Part shown: in pieces, positions 43,990 to 55,721 of the stretch
Numbering within the stretch: position 1 is the first letter of the stretch
Layout of the letters: the number at the start of each line of letters is the position of its first letter
Assembly: GCA_936432065.2 (NCBI GenBank)
Contig: OW386285.2
Coordinates: 413,742,547 to 413,806,546 of the forward strand
Source: Rutpela maculata
Lineage: Eukaryota; Arthropoda; Insecta; Coleoptera; Cerambycidae
DNA length: 64,000 nucleotides
Direction: 5' to 3'
The notes under the pieces: model-generated
Databases searched by the model: none
What the model saw: only the letters and a program-made list of their open reading frames with translations
Told to the model about the DNA's origin: nothing
Position numbers and translations under genes: made by a program

Positions 43990-46622
43990 TTAAGAAGGAT
44001 CAATAATATTATGAAAAATATTTCGATTACAAGAAGCAATCCAGTTTTTTACGTATTTTTTGTAAAGATGTTTAACATTTAAATGTTTACAGAAATCCGG
44101 CAGAATATTATATAACCTCGGACCAATATAGGTGAAACACCTTTGTCCAATCGTTTTTTGAGCCCTAGGTAAAAATAGATTAGCTGCTTCGTTGGCTCTA
44201 GTATTATATAAATGACTTACCACCGTTACGTATTGTGAGTTATTAAAAAAGAATATTAATGTAATTTTTGAAAATAGTTGTCTAATATCCAATAAATTTG
44301 GTTCTTTGTATAATTGTTCGGAAGGGTATCTTAAGGATTTATTATACATAACTTTCAATATTCTTTTATGTAATTTCTCAAGAGGAAGCAAGTAAGTTTT
44401 TTTTAAACCCCCCCAACCAATTATACCGTATTGTATAATAGACTCAACCAAGCCATAGTAAAGTACCTTTAGTTTACTCAAAGGAAGAATTTGTCGTAAT
44501 TGGTACATTTTAGGAATTATACCTCGCAGTTTGTTGATAACATTTTTTATGTGAACATCCCACCTTAGAAATGAATCGATGTAGATACCAAGATATTTAA
44601 TAGATACAACAATAGAGATACTTTGTGTTCCTACGGATATACTAGTGTAGTCTGGTAAATATTTTTCAAAAGAAGTGAAAGTTGAATAACCTTCGTTTTA
44701 GTGACATTAACTGTTAACAGATTAGCATTAAACCAATCCATTATATTTTTCAAATCTTTCTCCGCTTCCGCTCTTACATCTGCCCAAGTAGATCCATAAT
44801 AAAGAATAACCGTGTCATCTGCGTATGAAATGATAGTTCCAGTTGAATTTAGAGTAAGTAATTGATTTAAATATATAGTGAATAGGACTGGGCCAAGCAC
44901 AGTTCCCTGTGGTACTCCATAGGACACCGTTTCCTCGTAACTACGTACTTGATTTATTTCTACTAATTGTTTTCTTCCTTCCAAGTAACTTCTAAATAAA
45001 TTCAACGCGTTACCCCTTATGCCAATATGTTCCAGTTTATCCAGCAAAACCTGTGACTGACAGTGTCAAAGGGATTTGCAAGATCCACAAAAACACCTAA
45101 ACATGGTTTTCTATCATCTACAGCATTATAAACTAACGATGTTAGTTTACAGTTCATCTCAAACTTATAGCAACATGAGGCCCAGTGTTTCAATGCAAAG
45201 TTAGCACTTTATCCTACAAATAAATTAGCTAGAAGTTTAGAATATAATTCTAAATGCGATAGCTACAGTTCATCTCAAACTTATAGCAACATGAGGCCCA
45301 GTGTTTCAATGCAAAGTTAGCACTTTATCCTACAAATAAATTAGCTAGAAGTTTAGAATATAATTCTAAACTTCTAGCTAATTTATTTGTAGGATAAAGT
45401 GCTTAACTTTGCATTGAAACACTGGGCCTCATGTTGCTATAAGTTTGAGATGAACTGTAGCTATCGCATCTTGCGTTGATATATTTTTACGGAAACCGAA
45501 CTGTAAATCAGATATAATTTTATTTTTTTCCAAATAACTAATTAGACGTTTTTTAATAATTTTTTCGAATATCTTTGCTATTGATGATATTAAAGAAATT
45601 GGGCGGTAGTTTGAAATATTATGCTTATCTCCTTCTTTATATAATGGCTTCACTATAGCTTTTCTAAAATGCGTAGGGACTTTTCCGCATTCTATACATT
45701 TATTGATAATAAAACATAACGGGGCAGCTATGTGGTCGATTGTAAGTTTTAACAATTCATTTGTTATGCCATCCGGAACAGGAGCCTTATTGTTTTGGAT
45801 TTCTAACACAGTATTTTTTATTTCAGTGCTATCAGTAAGTTCCAGAAAAATAGACCTACTTAATTTTTCACCTCGGTTTTCGTTGTTATTTAACATGGGC
45901 CCCTGCTGTATTTTGGAGGCAAGCTTTTCTCCTATTTGTGAAAAGTAGGTATTATAAGTATTAGCTATCTGATTAGGGTCAGTTATTTCAAGTTCGTTCT
46001 CTGTGACAATTTTAGTTATTTTTTTATCGTTTTTTTTTATAATTGTTAGTGAATTGTTTTACTATATTCCAAAGATTCTTCGAACAATTTTTGTTTTCTT
46101 CCATCCTAGTATTAAAATATTTATTTTTGGTTTTTTTTATAAGAGCATTTAGTTTATTTCTGTAGTTAATATATATTTGTTTTCGGTTTTCATCTAGTGG
46201 ATGTTTAATATGATCTTGAAATAGTTTGTCTCTTTCTTTAATGGATGTAACTAGACCCTTGGAAATCCAAGGTTTCTTTTTCTTCACCGGCTTATACTGT
46301 ATGATATCTGTTGACTGTTGCACTAGGAGTTCATATGTTAAGTAAAATAAATGTGTGGCTTTTTCCGGGTCATTATAATTGTATATATCTTCCCAACCTT
46401 CGTTATTTACCAAATTTAGAAGTTTCTTTTCATTGACTTTTTTAAATGCTTGTTTTGTATTTTGTGTGTAATTTAAATTTATTTTTTCATTCATACATTT
46501 GAACTATAGTTGTGTAGTGATCTGTAATGTTGGTCTTAATTATTGCTGGAATTATATCTACTGTGAAATCAGGTTTATTTTTTACAAAGATATGATCAAT
46601 ACAATAATGATAATTTTTCTAG
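43990..46622 (-). pseudogene. LINE 3 ORF2 remnant
   Basis: Reads HYCIDHIFVKNKP and NITDHYTTIV (last endonuclease blocks, from 46621), linker with KKPWISKGL, a shift in a poly-A run near 46030, then APVPDGITNELLK, YRPISLISSIAKIFEKI. A 0.31-kb duplicated hairpin interrupts it after STQDAIA at about 45460; the frame picks up as LTSLVYNAV and motif A FVDLANPFDTVSH near 45145, a shift near 45053, YGVPQGTVLGP and SYADDTVILY (motifs B, C), another shift near 44640, and the tail GPRLYNILP to 43990. Dead copy. Confidence 0.85.
45149..45470. repeat. Direct plus inverted triplication interrupting LINE 3
   Basis: A unit of about 108 bases (ACAGTTCATCTCAAACTTAT to GAATATAATTCTAAA) occurs at 45150 and again at 45268 in direct orientation, then inverted up to 45455. 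The inverted arm runs on into LINE 3 sequence (CTGTAGCTATCGCA), and that same LINE piece is present between the two direct copies (TGCGATAGCTACAG). The hairpin centre is TTTAGAATATAATTCTAAA near 45363. Confidence 0.9.
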
Positions 46623-47260
46623 AGAGGCGGGGCGCCAATCTTTCTATATTCGTAATTTACACTAAGAGTGAAGTTTGATTACAAGAAAGATAAACTAATC
46701 AAATTATAAAGAAAGTATAAATTGTTGACTAAAAAAAGTGTAAATTAATATTCCAAATTTAGTAAAAATCAAGATTAGATTAATACTTGTAAATATTTCT
46801 AAAAGATATTCAACTTTTCTTTTACAAAAAGATTAATTAATTAATTCAGTAGGTATTATCAAAATACCTGAAATAAGGGGACAATGTGATTATAAAATTG
46901 ATTTTATTATAAACCAATCAAACTGGATGTGTTTTTGTTAGAAAACAACTAAACTGAGGCTTTAAAATTAAACAAATTTATGTACAAAAGAGAAAACGAA
47001 TGGACGATAATATGTTATGTAGATATTATTTAAAATATTGTCTTAAACATGAACCGACAATATGGTGTTTAAAGGTCATTATTAATTATTTAAATATAAG
47101 CGTTTCGTAGAAATTGTGATCACAAAGTCTTTACAGAGCTTTTTATATATTTGTTTTCAGTTAGATGTTACGCCGATAATTTATACCTAAATAATAATTG
47201 TTCGTTGAAAACATATTAAAGATAAAATTGAAAGTTGAAATAATTTCAATATATTATATA

Positions 47261-47324
<64 letters not shown>

Positions 47325-48603
47325 AAAAACATTAGATAAAAATTTTATCTGCGACACTTATCTCGAATTCTCAGTGAATTAAAGTAGTGACTCCAAATGA
47401 GGGATGATGATGGTGAAATCCAACCCACAGTGATGTAATCGCTGATTTCTAGATGAGCCCAATATTAAGTCAAGAAGTTCCCATATTCGACGATTCCAGA
47501 AATTCCATAAGGACAATTTACTTCTATCCTACCATATTACCGTCGCAATCTCCGAAAAAAGTTGTCCTAGACTAATATATACATTCCTTCTTCTAATTAC
47601 GTAGAGGAGAAGAAAGACAACCCCATTAGAAGATTAAAAAAAATAAAGTTTTCAACCCAAACTTCAATGTGACATTAAAAAAAAAGTATCTAGAATGCAT
47701 ATCTACAATGTGTATCTAGAATTAGAAGGCTTGCATCCAAAATTAGAAGATTTGCATCTAAATTTAGAAGATTTGCATCTAAATTGAAAACCCTGGAAAG
47801 AAATGAAGCGTAAGCATGGCTTGCTGCAAAATGGCCGTTGCCAAATTTAAGTTACAAAAAAATATATTTCTTTATAATTACTTACGGATTAAACCGGTGA
47901 AAAACAATTAGGCCTGTTTCATGTTCATGAAGAGGGACTATCAACCCTTTCGATGTTGAAGTCGTAAAAAGAAACTTAATGAAGACACATCACTATTCAA
48001 AAATTTAGCAGACAATTACGAAGTACCAAGCTTCATGTAACGGAGAAAATTTAGTTCTTTCGCGCCCCTTCATCGTATTCAAATCATGTCGTCTGTATTC
48101 CCTCTCTCCTTAGTTAAGTTAGAACACCCAGCTACCTTGAGTACAGCTTAGACGTAACTCTGGTTGCATACCGTTGTGTTTGCTTATGAAGTAAATTAAA
48201 GAAACAATATTTGAAACTTCCGCGGTCTTTCACGAGTTAAATTATGTTATAATTTATGAAGCAGCAATATGCATGCTACAACAAGTAAACGATTTTGTGT
48301 TTGAACATTCGAAAAGTATACATTTTTTCCGAAACAGTGATATTTTATTTTTTCCAATGGATCAATTTCTCGACAAGTTACAGCCTCCAACATATATATT
48401 TATCAAAAAAATCATCAAGCAAGGAAGTTAAAATGATTTGAGATGTACTTTTCTTTGAGTCCTCGTTACTACAACTTAATAAACCATAATAATCATAAAG
48501 TGTACATACTTTTTAACAGTTCTCAATGAAGAAACAATTTTTTTCAAGGGCTTTTATTTTTTTCTATATTTTTTATTGCGACGATTCGGACGTGATAATA
48601 TAT
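46623..48603. other. Stretch without gene; two simple repeats
   Basis: (TA)n at about 47252-47322. A 21-bp tandem repeat (AGAAGATTTGCATCTAAATT, three units) at 47722-47786. Otherwise AT-rich DNA without recognised features. Confidence 0.6.
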
Positions 48604-48940
48604 TGTTAGCGGTTCCCTCTGTAGAAGTCCCGTCCGCCGACGTAAAGATGCTACGTCAGTCAAATAAGGGATAAGCGACTTGCCTGTCCGGGCGCCGAGG
48701 ACATTATCTTCATCGCGCTGGCCTGGCTTAGACAGTCGTCAGAGTATTAATTACCATTTTTCAAGTTATTTTTATTAATTGACATTATTTCGATAATCCT
48801 GATTTTGAGAATTATTAATTGTGCATTGAATTCAAGTTAATAAATTTTATAACGTGGTTAAATCGAATTTAATTTATTGTTGTGTGTGATTGGAATAATT
48901 TATCATCATGTTATCGGCACCCCCCGCTATATTTCTAACA
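48604..48940 (+). mobile_element. Isolated LTR of a retrotransposon
   Basis: 337 bases starting TGTTAGCGGTTCCC and ending TTTCTAACA (TGTTAG..CTAACA inverted ends). Directly after it comes TCAGAAGTAGGATAG, similar to the segment after the Gypsy 5' LTR in this window (TCAGAAAGCGGAATT), as expected for a primer-binding site. So this is a 5' LTR whose internal part is lost. Only one copy is present, so certainty is limited. Confidence 0.55.
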
Positions 48941-50337
48941 TCAGAAGTAGGATAGTTTTCACGTTTTCCACTTAATTACTTGCAGCAGAAGACCGAAAAA
49001 TGAAAAAACTATTGTTTGAAGTATTAAAAACCATCAGAATAAACCGAACAGCACCTGAACAACTTGATTTACCATTGTTTCAACCAGATGTGGATGATGT
49101 TAAGCAATGAACTGAACAGGTTGAAGTCTGAAGGCTGTAAATCGTAAAATATTAATAATGGAGGAAAACAGTTTAAATAATAGTCATACCTTTTTTCTTT
49201 TTCTACAGCATTGGTAATAAATACCTCATTTTAGTGTAGAACTAACAGGAAAGGAGATAATTGAGATAAACTCATTTTGACCGTCATTTTTCCAACATGG
49301 CGGTAGTAGCGAACACGAAATTTTTGTGGAAAACACCAATTAATTATTGGGACAAGCCCCTCTACCTCTAGTATAAAAGAAGAAAATCTCTTGCAGGAAT
49401 TATTTGTGGGTCAAATGACAGCACTAATTCTAGTAGTGATGTTCTCGTTCATTTAGGGACCCCAAAAGTAAAAGCTTAACATTTAAAAATAATCACAAAA
49501 ATGGGGGGCTTACATTGGCTCAATATCAGCCGTAACAGGTAATTGATTACTTACCTGATTCAACACACTTAAATAATACCAACTCTTGTAATTCTTCTTG
49601 TGAATTATACTTATTTTATTTTCCTCATAAGTCACATTTTCATAAATTGTCCAAAACTCTGCGATGGTTGGTTTATATAAATCTGTAAGAACAGCCTAAA
49701 TTAATATTTAGCTTAGGTGAACTTTATTCTATAAAGGATATCTCTCATAAACGCACTTTTTTTTCTTTTCTTTATACATAAACTGGGAACATAAATGTGA
49801 CTGTATGAAATACTTAGTCATTTTAGGATTTATCTTGAAAAAAAATCCTGGTGAACTGAGTCCTTCAACTCTTCTTTATTTTGATATTATAAATAATATG
49901 CCCATAAGTCCTTTGTGAAATTGTGTACGCAAAGAAAAATAGTTTTTCTTGAATTTCTCGTGATCTATATTGGTTTCACGATAGCTTTGAGAATTTGCAC
50001 GAAAAAGGCCCTATACAAAATTTACGTAGGGCCAATTGTTTTGGTATAGCGAGTTCTGAAATTTTTGAGCAAGACACATACTTACTACACTATACGAAGT
50101 AGTTGTTGTTGACGAAGATGTTGATCTTTTGATATTTTTAATAAGACGCACTCTTTCTTATCAGAACATCTACTTCCTAAAACTTAGGAAAGGAAACAAT
50201 CGAGACAAAAACTTATAATCCCTTTATTGTTAAATACAAGGATTGTAGAGATCATATATTATTTTTACACGGTATAACTGGTTGCGCAGCTACATGTGCA
50301 TTGTTTAAAAGAGGTAAAATAATCGCATTAAAATTAT
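48941..50337. other. Stretch without recognised gene
   Basis: AT-rich. Short ORFs only; nothing recognisable after the LTR. Confidence 0.5.
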
Positions 50338-50736
50338 TGTAACGTGTTTCCACCCTTAGGAAACCACCCTCGCAAATTCCGTGGGTTCCTAAAATTATAA
50401 CAAGAGATGTCCACTAACACACTTTATTAAATATTTACTGGATACTTCACAATACTATTATTAATTTAAATACACTTTACTGACTAAAATCACAATGTTT
50501 ATTACTTTGTTTATCTTTGAAGTCTTAACCTCACTTTCTATACTTTCTGAACTTTCTGAACTACTCGCCGAGAATGCGGTCGGTCTTTTATACCCAAAAA
50601 TGACAGATCTCGATTGTTCTGTGATGACGCCACCATTCTCTAGATCATTCCAGATGTCACCAGAATTAACTTCTGGTAGGTTTCTCGAGTAGGTGCAAAT
50701 ACACTACATTCATTCTAAGGGTTGTAACACATTACA
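50338..50736 (-). repeat. 3' LTR of the Gypsy element
   Basis: Near-identical to 53867-54266. Contains the AATAAA-like signals and the CTTTCTGAA duplication near 50543-50560 in the plus reading. The 65-aa plus ORF inside is also in the other LTR and is not a gene. Confidence 0.93.
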
Positions 50737-50747
50737 CTGCCCCCTCC

Positions 50748-53432
50748 TTAAGCCTGAACGTCCCGGTCAGGCAATTCAGCCTCTTTCACATACTTCGCCA
50801 GTCTATCCAAGTGTACGATCTTCATCTTGGACTTTTTGTTTCGTTGAATACGATAGACGACATCATTGATTCGGGTAATGACAGTATACGGTCCATCCCA
50901 AGGAGGTTGAAGTTTCGGGGATCTCCATTCCTTCCGCTGTGGGTTGTACAGCCAAACCAGATCCCCCACCTTGAATCCCCTTGTACTGGCATTCTGATCA
51001 TAACGAGCCTTCAAGCGGTTACTAGTTCTGTTCATCTGCTCTCGATCATTCTTCGGCTGTTCTCGGCTTCCATTTCTGTAGTTGCTCATCGAAAATGGTT
51101 CTCCACGGGCAGCACAATTTTTACACTTGCGACACCAGGCCTCCACATCCTGGCGACTATTAACCCAATAGAACTGTTCCCGTGCTCTACTCAATGTCTT
51201 GTTTATGCCGAAGTGTCTGCTGGACGTTTCATTGTGCGCTTTCTGGAGTACTTCTGGTACACGACACCTGGGGATCACTAGACGCATGGTAACCTGCTTC
51301 CCATCTGGGCTTTCCCATGCTCTCCTCAATAGCCCATCTACGACCATAAGGGAATCCCATTGTGACCATAAAGCCTTCAGCCCCACTTCTTTGTCGGAAA
51401 CATCCTTCCATGCTGGACGCGTTCCCTCTTCTTTTGCTCGCAACATGGGTCCGATTTCTACATCGCGCAATTGCTCTTGCCTCAGAATTTTCTTTGACCA
51501 ACTGTCTGGAAGATCGACCTTGACAGTGTTCACTTCAACCATGTTCGGCAATTTTCTCACCTTGCAATCTTTCTTGTCTGTTTTTCTGTATAATGCAGGA
51601 GTTTTGACTGCCTGAAATTGTTCGTTCCCAATCCTTAACATTCGCTTCCCTACGTCAACAATAAATCCATACTGTTCCATAATGTCCAGTCCCAAAATGA
51701 AGTCATCCGTAATGTCAGCCACGATGACCCTGTGGTCAAACCTCAAATGCCCAATCTGCAAACCCAGGTCTACTTCTCCATGAACCGTAGCCCTGTCCCC
51801 CGTAGCTGTCCGGACGATCACTTCTTCATTTTGCCTCTTGGTAATCTTTATGCCCGATATAAATCCTGGCCGTACTATTGATGACGTAGTACCTGTGTCG
51901 ATGGTAAACAAACATTTTCTTCCGTTCACATATCCATGCAACAACAGACTGCTTGCAATTCTTCGAAGCTGGGAAATCTTTATTTCTCTGGGGGCACCGC
52001 ATTCCCTAGCCAGCATAACCCCCCTGGTACTGTTTTCCTGCTTCTCTTCAACATTCACAGCATTTACTTGACTCTCCGAGTTCTGCTGTCGACAGTCTCG
52101 CTTCATGTGTCCTACCTTGCCGCAGTTGTAACATTTAATACCTCCGCTCGGCTTTCCTTTATTTTGTTGTTTTCTCTGCTCCCTGAGATCATCCACTTTG
52201 TTGAATAATTTGGTAAACATTTTCTGCATCTCCGTCAACATAGGGTTCTTGTTCGTTTCTGGTTGCGACTCTTCGAGAGTCACAGCTCGCACTTTCGACC
52301 TTGGCGTATCCCTGTAAGCTGCTTCTACTTCGAGTGCACGCACCAAAGCTTCGCTACTACTTTGGTGTCTCGTCAGCCTCAGAACTCGCCTGACCTCTTC
52401 GTCCATTATGCCATCTAAAAAGGCCCCCACGGCTAATTGCTCCTGAAATTCTCTAGGTGCACTCGGATACGCCAGATGTGCCAGTCTTTCTATCGCAGCT
52501 TCAAATTCTTGTAAAATTTCCCCAGCATTTTGCATCCGGGATTTCAGCTGAGCCTGGTATAATTGGGCAAGATGTTGGTCGCCATACTTCAAGTCCAATG
52601 CAGCTTCCAAGACTTTGAAGTCCCTTTGTTTATCCACTGGGATAGTCTGAAGCAACTCTGAGGCCTGGTCCCTTAATGCCAGAACTAATGCCATGGCCTT
52701 TTCCTCATTATCCCAGTTGTTCGCACATGCTGCTGCCTCAAACTGCCTCTTGTACGTCGTCCAGGAACTTTGGCCATCAAAAGAAGGAGGTTTTAGTCGC
52801 TGACCTGATGACACCACCTGCTGGCTTCCTCTATCTCTCAACTGTCGTTTAAGCCGGTCTATTTCTCCTTTGACTTCTTCTTCGAACTTGTTTACTTTCT
52901 CTTTAACTTCAGTTACTTCTCCTTTTACTTGACCGACTTCTGTCTCGACTACTCCTACTTTACCTTCGACCTTGTTTATCTCTTCTTTGACTTCACATTT
53001 TAGTACTTCATTGGCAGAAATTATAGCGTCCTGTTGTATTTTGATTTGTTCATTTAGAATTTTCCTTAATTCTTCCTGGCGTCTTTCTTGCTCCTGTTTT
53101 TCCTCTTGTTGTCGTATCTTCAGGTCTTCCATAATTTGTCTCAATTCGTCTTTCTCTTCTTGACGTCTTCTTTCTTCATCCTCTTTTTCTTTCTGACGTC
53201 TTATTTCCTGATCTTCCATCATTTTCTTTAATTCGTTTCTTTCTTCTTTTTCTTCATGACGTTTTTTCTCCTGTTCTTCTTTTTCTTCCTGACATCGCTT
53301 TTCTTGTTCGACTTTTTCTTCTTGACGCCGTTTTTCCTCCTCCTGGCGCTGCTGTGCCATCATTTTTTGGAATTGTTCGAATAAGTCCTGTATTTGTTTA
53401 TCGGATGCCATACTTCTTGTTGTTACGGGCAT
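50748..53432 (-). CDS. Gag-protease-partial integrase polyprotein, RT and integrase core deleted
   Basis: One open frame of 894 codons. Residues 20-200: Glu/Lys/Arg-rich coiled coil of EEKxxQEKRRQ type. About 210-400: gag (RLKPPSFDGQSSWTTYKRQF). 434-447: CCHC knuckle CYNCGKVGHMKRDC. 500-600: retroviral-type aspartic protease with IDTGTTSSIV (D512) and FILGLDIM (578-585). Then a jump: RT and RNase H are absent. 690-775: integrase zinc-binding region (H733, H740, C767, C770). A second jump near 777 removes the DDE core; 810-880 is the integrase C-terminus (GDLVWLYNPQ, GPYTVI). Both joins keep the frame. It could still make particles and mature them, but needs RT and integrase from a relative. 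Confidence 0.93.
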   Translation of the reverse strand: MPVTTRSMASDKQIQDLFEQFQKMMAQQRQEEEKRRQEEKVEQEKRCQEEKEEQEKKRHEEKEERNELKKMMEDQEIRRQKEKEDEERRRQEEKDELRQIMEDLKIRQQEEKQEQERRQEELRKILNEQIKIQQDAIISANEVLKCEVKEEINKVEGKVGVVETEVGQVKGEVTEVKEKVNKFEEEVKGEIDRLKRQLRDRGSQQVVSSGQRLKPPSFDGQSSWTTYKRQFEAAACANNWDNEEKAMALVLALRDQASELLQTIPVDKQRDFKVLEAALDLKYGDQHLAQLYQAQLKSRMQNAGEILQEFEAAIERLAHLAYPSAPREFQEQLAVGAFLDGIMDEEVRRVLRLTRHQSSSEALVRALEVEAAYRDTPRSKVRAVTLEESQPETNKNPMLTEMQKMFTKLFNKVDDLREQRKQQNKGKPSGGIKCYNCGKVGHMKRDCRQQNSESQVNAVNVEEKQENSTRGVMLARECGAPREIKISQLRRIASSLLLHGYVNGRKCLFTIDTGTTSSIVRPGFISGIKITKRQNEEVIVRTATGDRATVHGEVDLGLQIGHLRFDHRVIVADITDDFILGLDIMEQYGFIVDVGKRMLRIGNEQFQAVKTPALYRKTDKKDCKVRKLPNMVEVNTVKVDLPDSWSKKILRQEQLRDVEIGPMLRAKEEGTRPAWKDVSDKEVGLKALWSQWDSLMVVDGLLRRAWESPDGKQVTMRLVIPRCRVPEVLQKAHNETSSRHFGINKTLSRAREQFYWVNSRQDVEAWCRKCKNCAARGEPFSMSNYRNGSREQPKNDREQMNRTSNRLKARYDQNASTRGFKVGDLVWLYNPQRKEWRSPKLQPPWDGPYTVITRINDVVYRIQRNKKSKMKIVHLDRLAKYVKEAELPDRDVQA

Positions 53433-53866
53433 ACGATGAAATTAAAATAAAATAAATTTAACTGTCACGTCAATATCGGTAATGGAACTTCCCAGACAAA
53501 TCTCGAAATAGCACGAAAAAGTCTTATCCAGAGTCTTTTGTCACTATCCAGTTCAGAGAATTTAAAAATCCACTAATGTCCAAATAGAAAAGTTCTAGAA
53601 ATTTTCACGCACTAAATGAGTCTTTTTCAGTGTCTCTATCACTTCTCAGTTCAAAGGATTCAATTATCACACTAATGTCCTAATAAAATGTTCTACAATG
53701 TCTCAAAAATGCACTTAAACACTATTTTCCTGTTCGAAAATAACCCTCGAACAATGTCCAGTAAATTAGTCCTGTGTTAGCACTAACTCTCGAGAATACT
53801 TCTCGAATACTCCAACACAATTTCAGAGCTCCTCTTGTCATAAAATTCCGCTTTCTGACACCAATT
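53433..53866 (-). promoter_or_regulatory. Leader of the Gypsy element with primer-binding site
   Basis: Between the 5' LTR and the ATG. The PBS-like GGTGTCAGAAAGCGG lies at 53850-53864 (minus), one to three bases from the LTR. The leader has short imperfect repeats (TTCTCGAGAG and CACTAATGTCC words). No upstream gene. Confidence 0.7.
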
Positions 53867-54266
53867 TGTGACGTGTTTCCACCCTTAGGAAACTACCCCT
53901 TGCAAATTCCGTGGGTTCCTAAAATTATAACAAGAGATGTCCACTAACACACTTTATTAAATATTTACTGGATACTTCACAATACTATTATTAATTTAAA
54001 TACACTTTACTGACTAAAATCACAATGTTTATTACTTTGTTTATCTTTGAAGTCTTAACCTCACTTTCTATACTTTCTGAACTTTCTGAACTACTCGCCG
54101 AGAATGCGGTCGGTCTTTTATACCCAAAAATGACAGATCTCGATTGTTCTGTGATGACGCCACCATTCTCTAGATCATTCCAGATGTCACCAGAACTAAC
54201 TTCTGGTAGGTTTCTCGAGTAGGTGCAAATACACTACATTCATTCTAAAGGTTGTAACACATTACA
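53867..54266 (-). repeat. 5' LTR of the Gypsy element
   Basis: Matches 50338-50736. Differences visible include TGTGACG for TGTAACG, CTACCCCTTGC for CCACCCTCGC, GAACTAAC for GAATTAAC and AAAGG for AAGGG. Confidence 0.93.
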
Positions 54267-54373
54267 TTATTACAAAAAAAAACAGATTTGCGTGAGGCAG
54301 CGGAGATATTTAAGCAAGAAAATTGACCTCCAGACACTCTAATCAATAATTGTGGAATACAATTTATTCTGGT

Positions 54374-54521
54374 CAAGGCCGTACCCAGGGGAAATATATA
54401 CTTTTCATATCCAAAAGCTAACCTTTGGTGGAAATTGTTTAAAAAAAGAGTATATGTACATTTACAAACATTTTTTGTTAGTCGAACTACCCCCTGAAAC
54501 AAAATCCTGTGTACGGCCTTA
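54374..54521. mobile_element. hAT-type MITE, 148 bp
   Basis: Ends CAAGGCCGTACCCAGG and, read from the right, TAAGGCCGTACACAGG. Flanks ATTCTGGT (54366-54373) and ATTCTGGC (54522-54529) form an 8-bp TSD with one mismatch. Non-coding. Confidence 0.8.
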
Positions 54522-55721
54522 ATTCTGGCTATGTACGGGGCTCCAAAAACAGAAACGTCACTTGACAACTATAGATATTTGAGTTTTACAAAATGTACAA
54601 GACTTGACAAGCCTGTATAGTGGAGTCAAAATAAAATTTGAATGGAATTCTCTGGCTACAGCAATTTTATTGTTTTAATTTGTTGTAGGTATAAAAACAA
54701 GTGCTCTGGGCAATTTTTTGCAAAATCCGTCCATTGCTTCTTGTAGAATTTTAACAATTTATTTTTCAACACAGAAATTTTCTGCTGTTTTTCCTATTAT
54801 CTCATGTCATAGTAATCGTATCGTAATAATAAAAATACCAAACTGTTCGCTATAAAATTATGAATAAGACTAGGCATATTAAGAAACATCTTGATAATTT
54901 ATAAAGGGCATAGCCGGGTAAGCATGGTGTGACTGCCCCCAAGCGTCTGGCGCTTATATTTGTGCAGTAGGAAGCAATCTTGGAAAGTAGCAATTTCACA
55001 AAATATTAGCCCGAAAAAGGGACCGGTTTGGGGTGAGTAAGGGAGGGTTGATTTTAGCAAAACTATTTTTTTTCTAAGAAACGGCGCATTCAATCGTTTT
55101 GTAAAAAATATATGTTAAAGACCTACTGAGAAAGTACTAAATAAAAAATCACGCTCAAATTCCGAAAACAGATACAGTAAAAAAAACATATATATTATTT
55201 TCAAATTTTTTTTAGGGTAACTTATCCCTGGGGTACCAGCCTGAATTTTTTTCTGTAGCATGTCTGGGGACTCACTTATGTTATGCTTTTTTCCCAGTCT
55301 TGTGCGAAGATTACGCCATACTTAAAAAAAATGCCGAAGTGTGCAGTGTCGTATGCATATTATGTCAACAATTAACCCCTTGCACGTAAAGAAGACCAAA
55401 ATGCAAAGTAAATATGGATACCTGAGTAGTGTATACATACTAGTGATTAGTGATTATGGAAATGGTGAACGTTGTAAGAGAAACCAATATAACGCTGCAA
55501 CGCTGACAGTTAATTAGGTGATCAATTGAGTTTAACTCTCTTGCGCCGCAAAAATCAGTTTATGGCCGGAATGTTAAATATCATTAAGGGTAAAAACTAA
55601 AGTCAGCGGTACTATCGATATTACCGTCGGCGGGGATAAGAGCTTGGTCTTAACAGTCATGTGTTGTTAATAATTTGCAGCACTAAACCGTAGCATTACT
55701 AACCTGTGATGGATATGGATG

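Larger units (their letters stand above)
43705..46622 (-). mobile_element. LINE 3, 5'-truncated, relative of LINE 1
   Basis: Minus-strand LINE from the end of the endonuclease to a 3' UTR ending near 43705 with CCATTCC. Its protein resembles LINE 1 (same order and similar blocks), so both belong to one clade. Confidence 0.8.
50338..54266 (-). mobile_element. Internally deleted Ty3/Gypsy element, complete with LTRs and TSD
   Basis: Two LTRs of about 400 bases (50338-50736 and 53867-54266) differ at only a handful of sites, and TTAT flanks the element on both sides (50334-50337, 54267-54270). On the minus strand the LTR starts TGTAATGTGTTACAACC. A polypurine tract (AAGGAGGGGGCAG) abuts the 3' LTR, and a primer-binding-like GGTGTCAGAAAGCGG follows the 5' LTR. 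At 3.9 kb it is short for a Gypsy element because much of pol is absent. Confidence 0.95.

Noticed and set aside
50495..50692. Identical 65-aa plus ORFs at 50495 and 54025
   Set aside because: They are the two LTRs of the Gypsy element, antisense to its transcript; identity reflects LTR duplication, not a conserved gene.
50811..52208. Plus-strand ORFs of 77-156 aa across the Gypsy polyprotein
   Set aside because: Antisense shadows of the 894-codon minus ORF.
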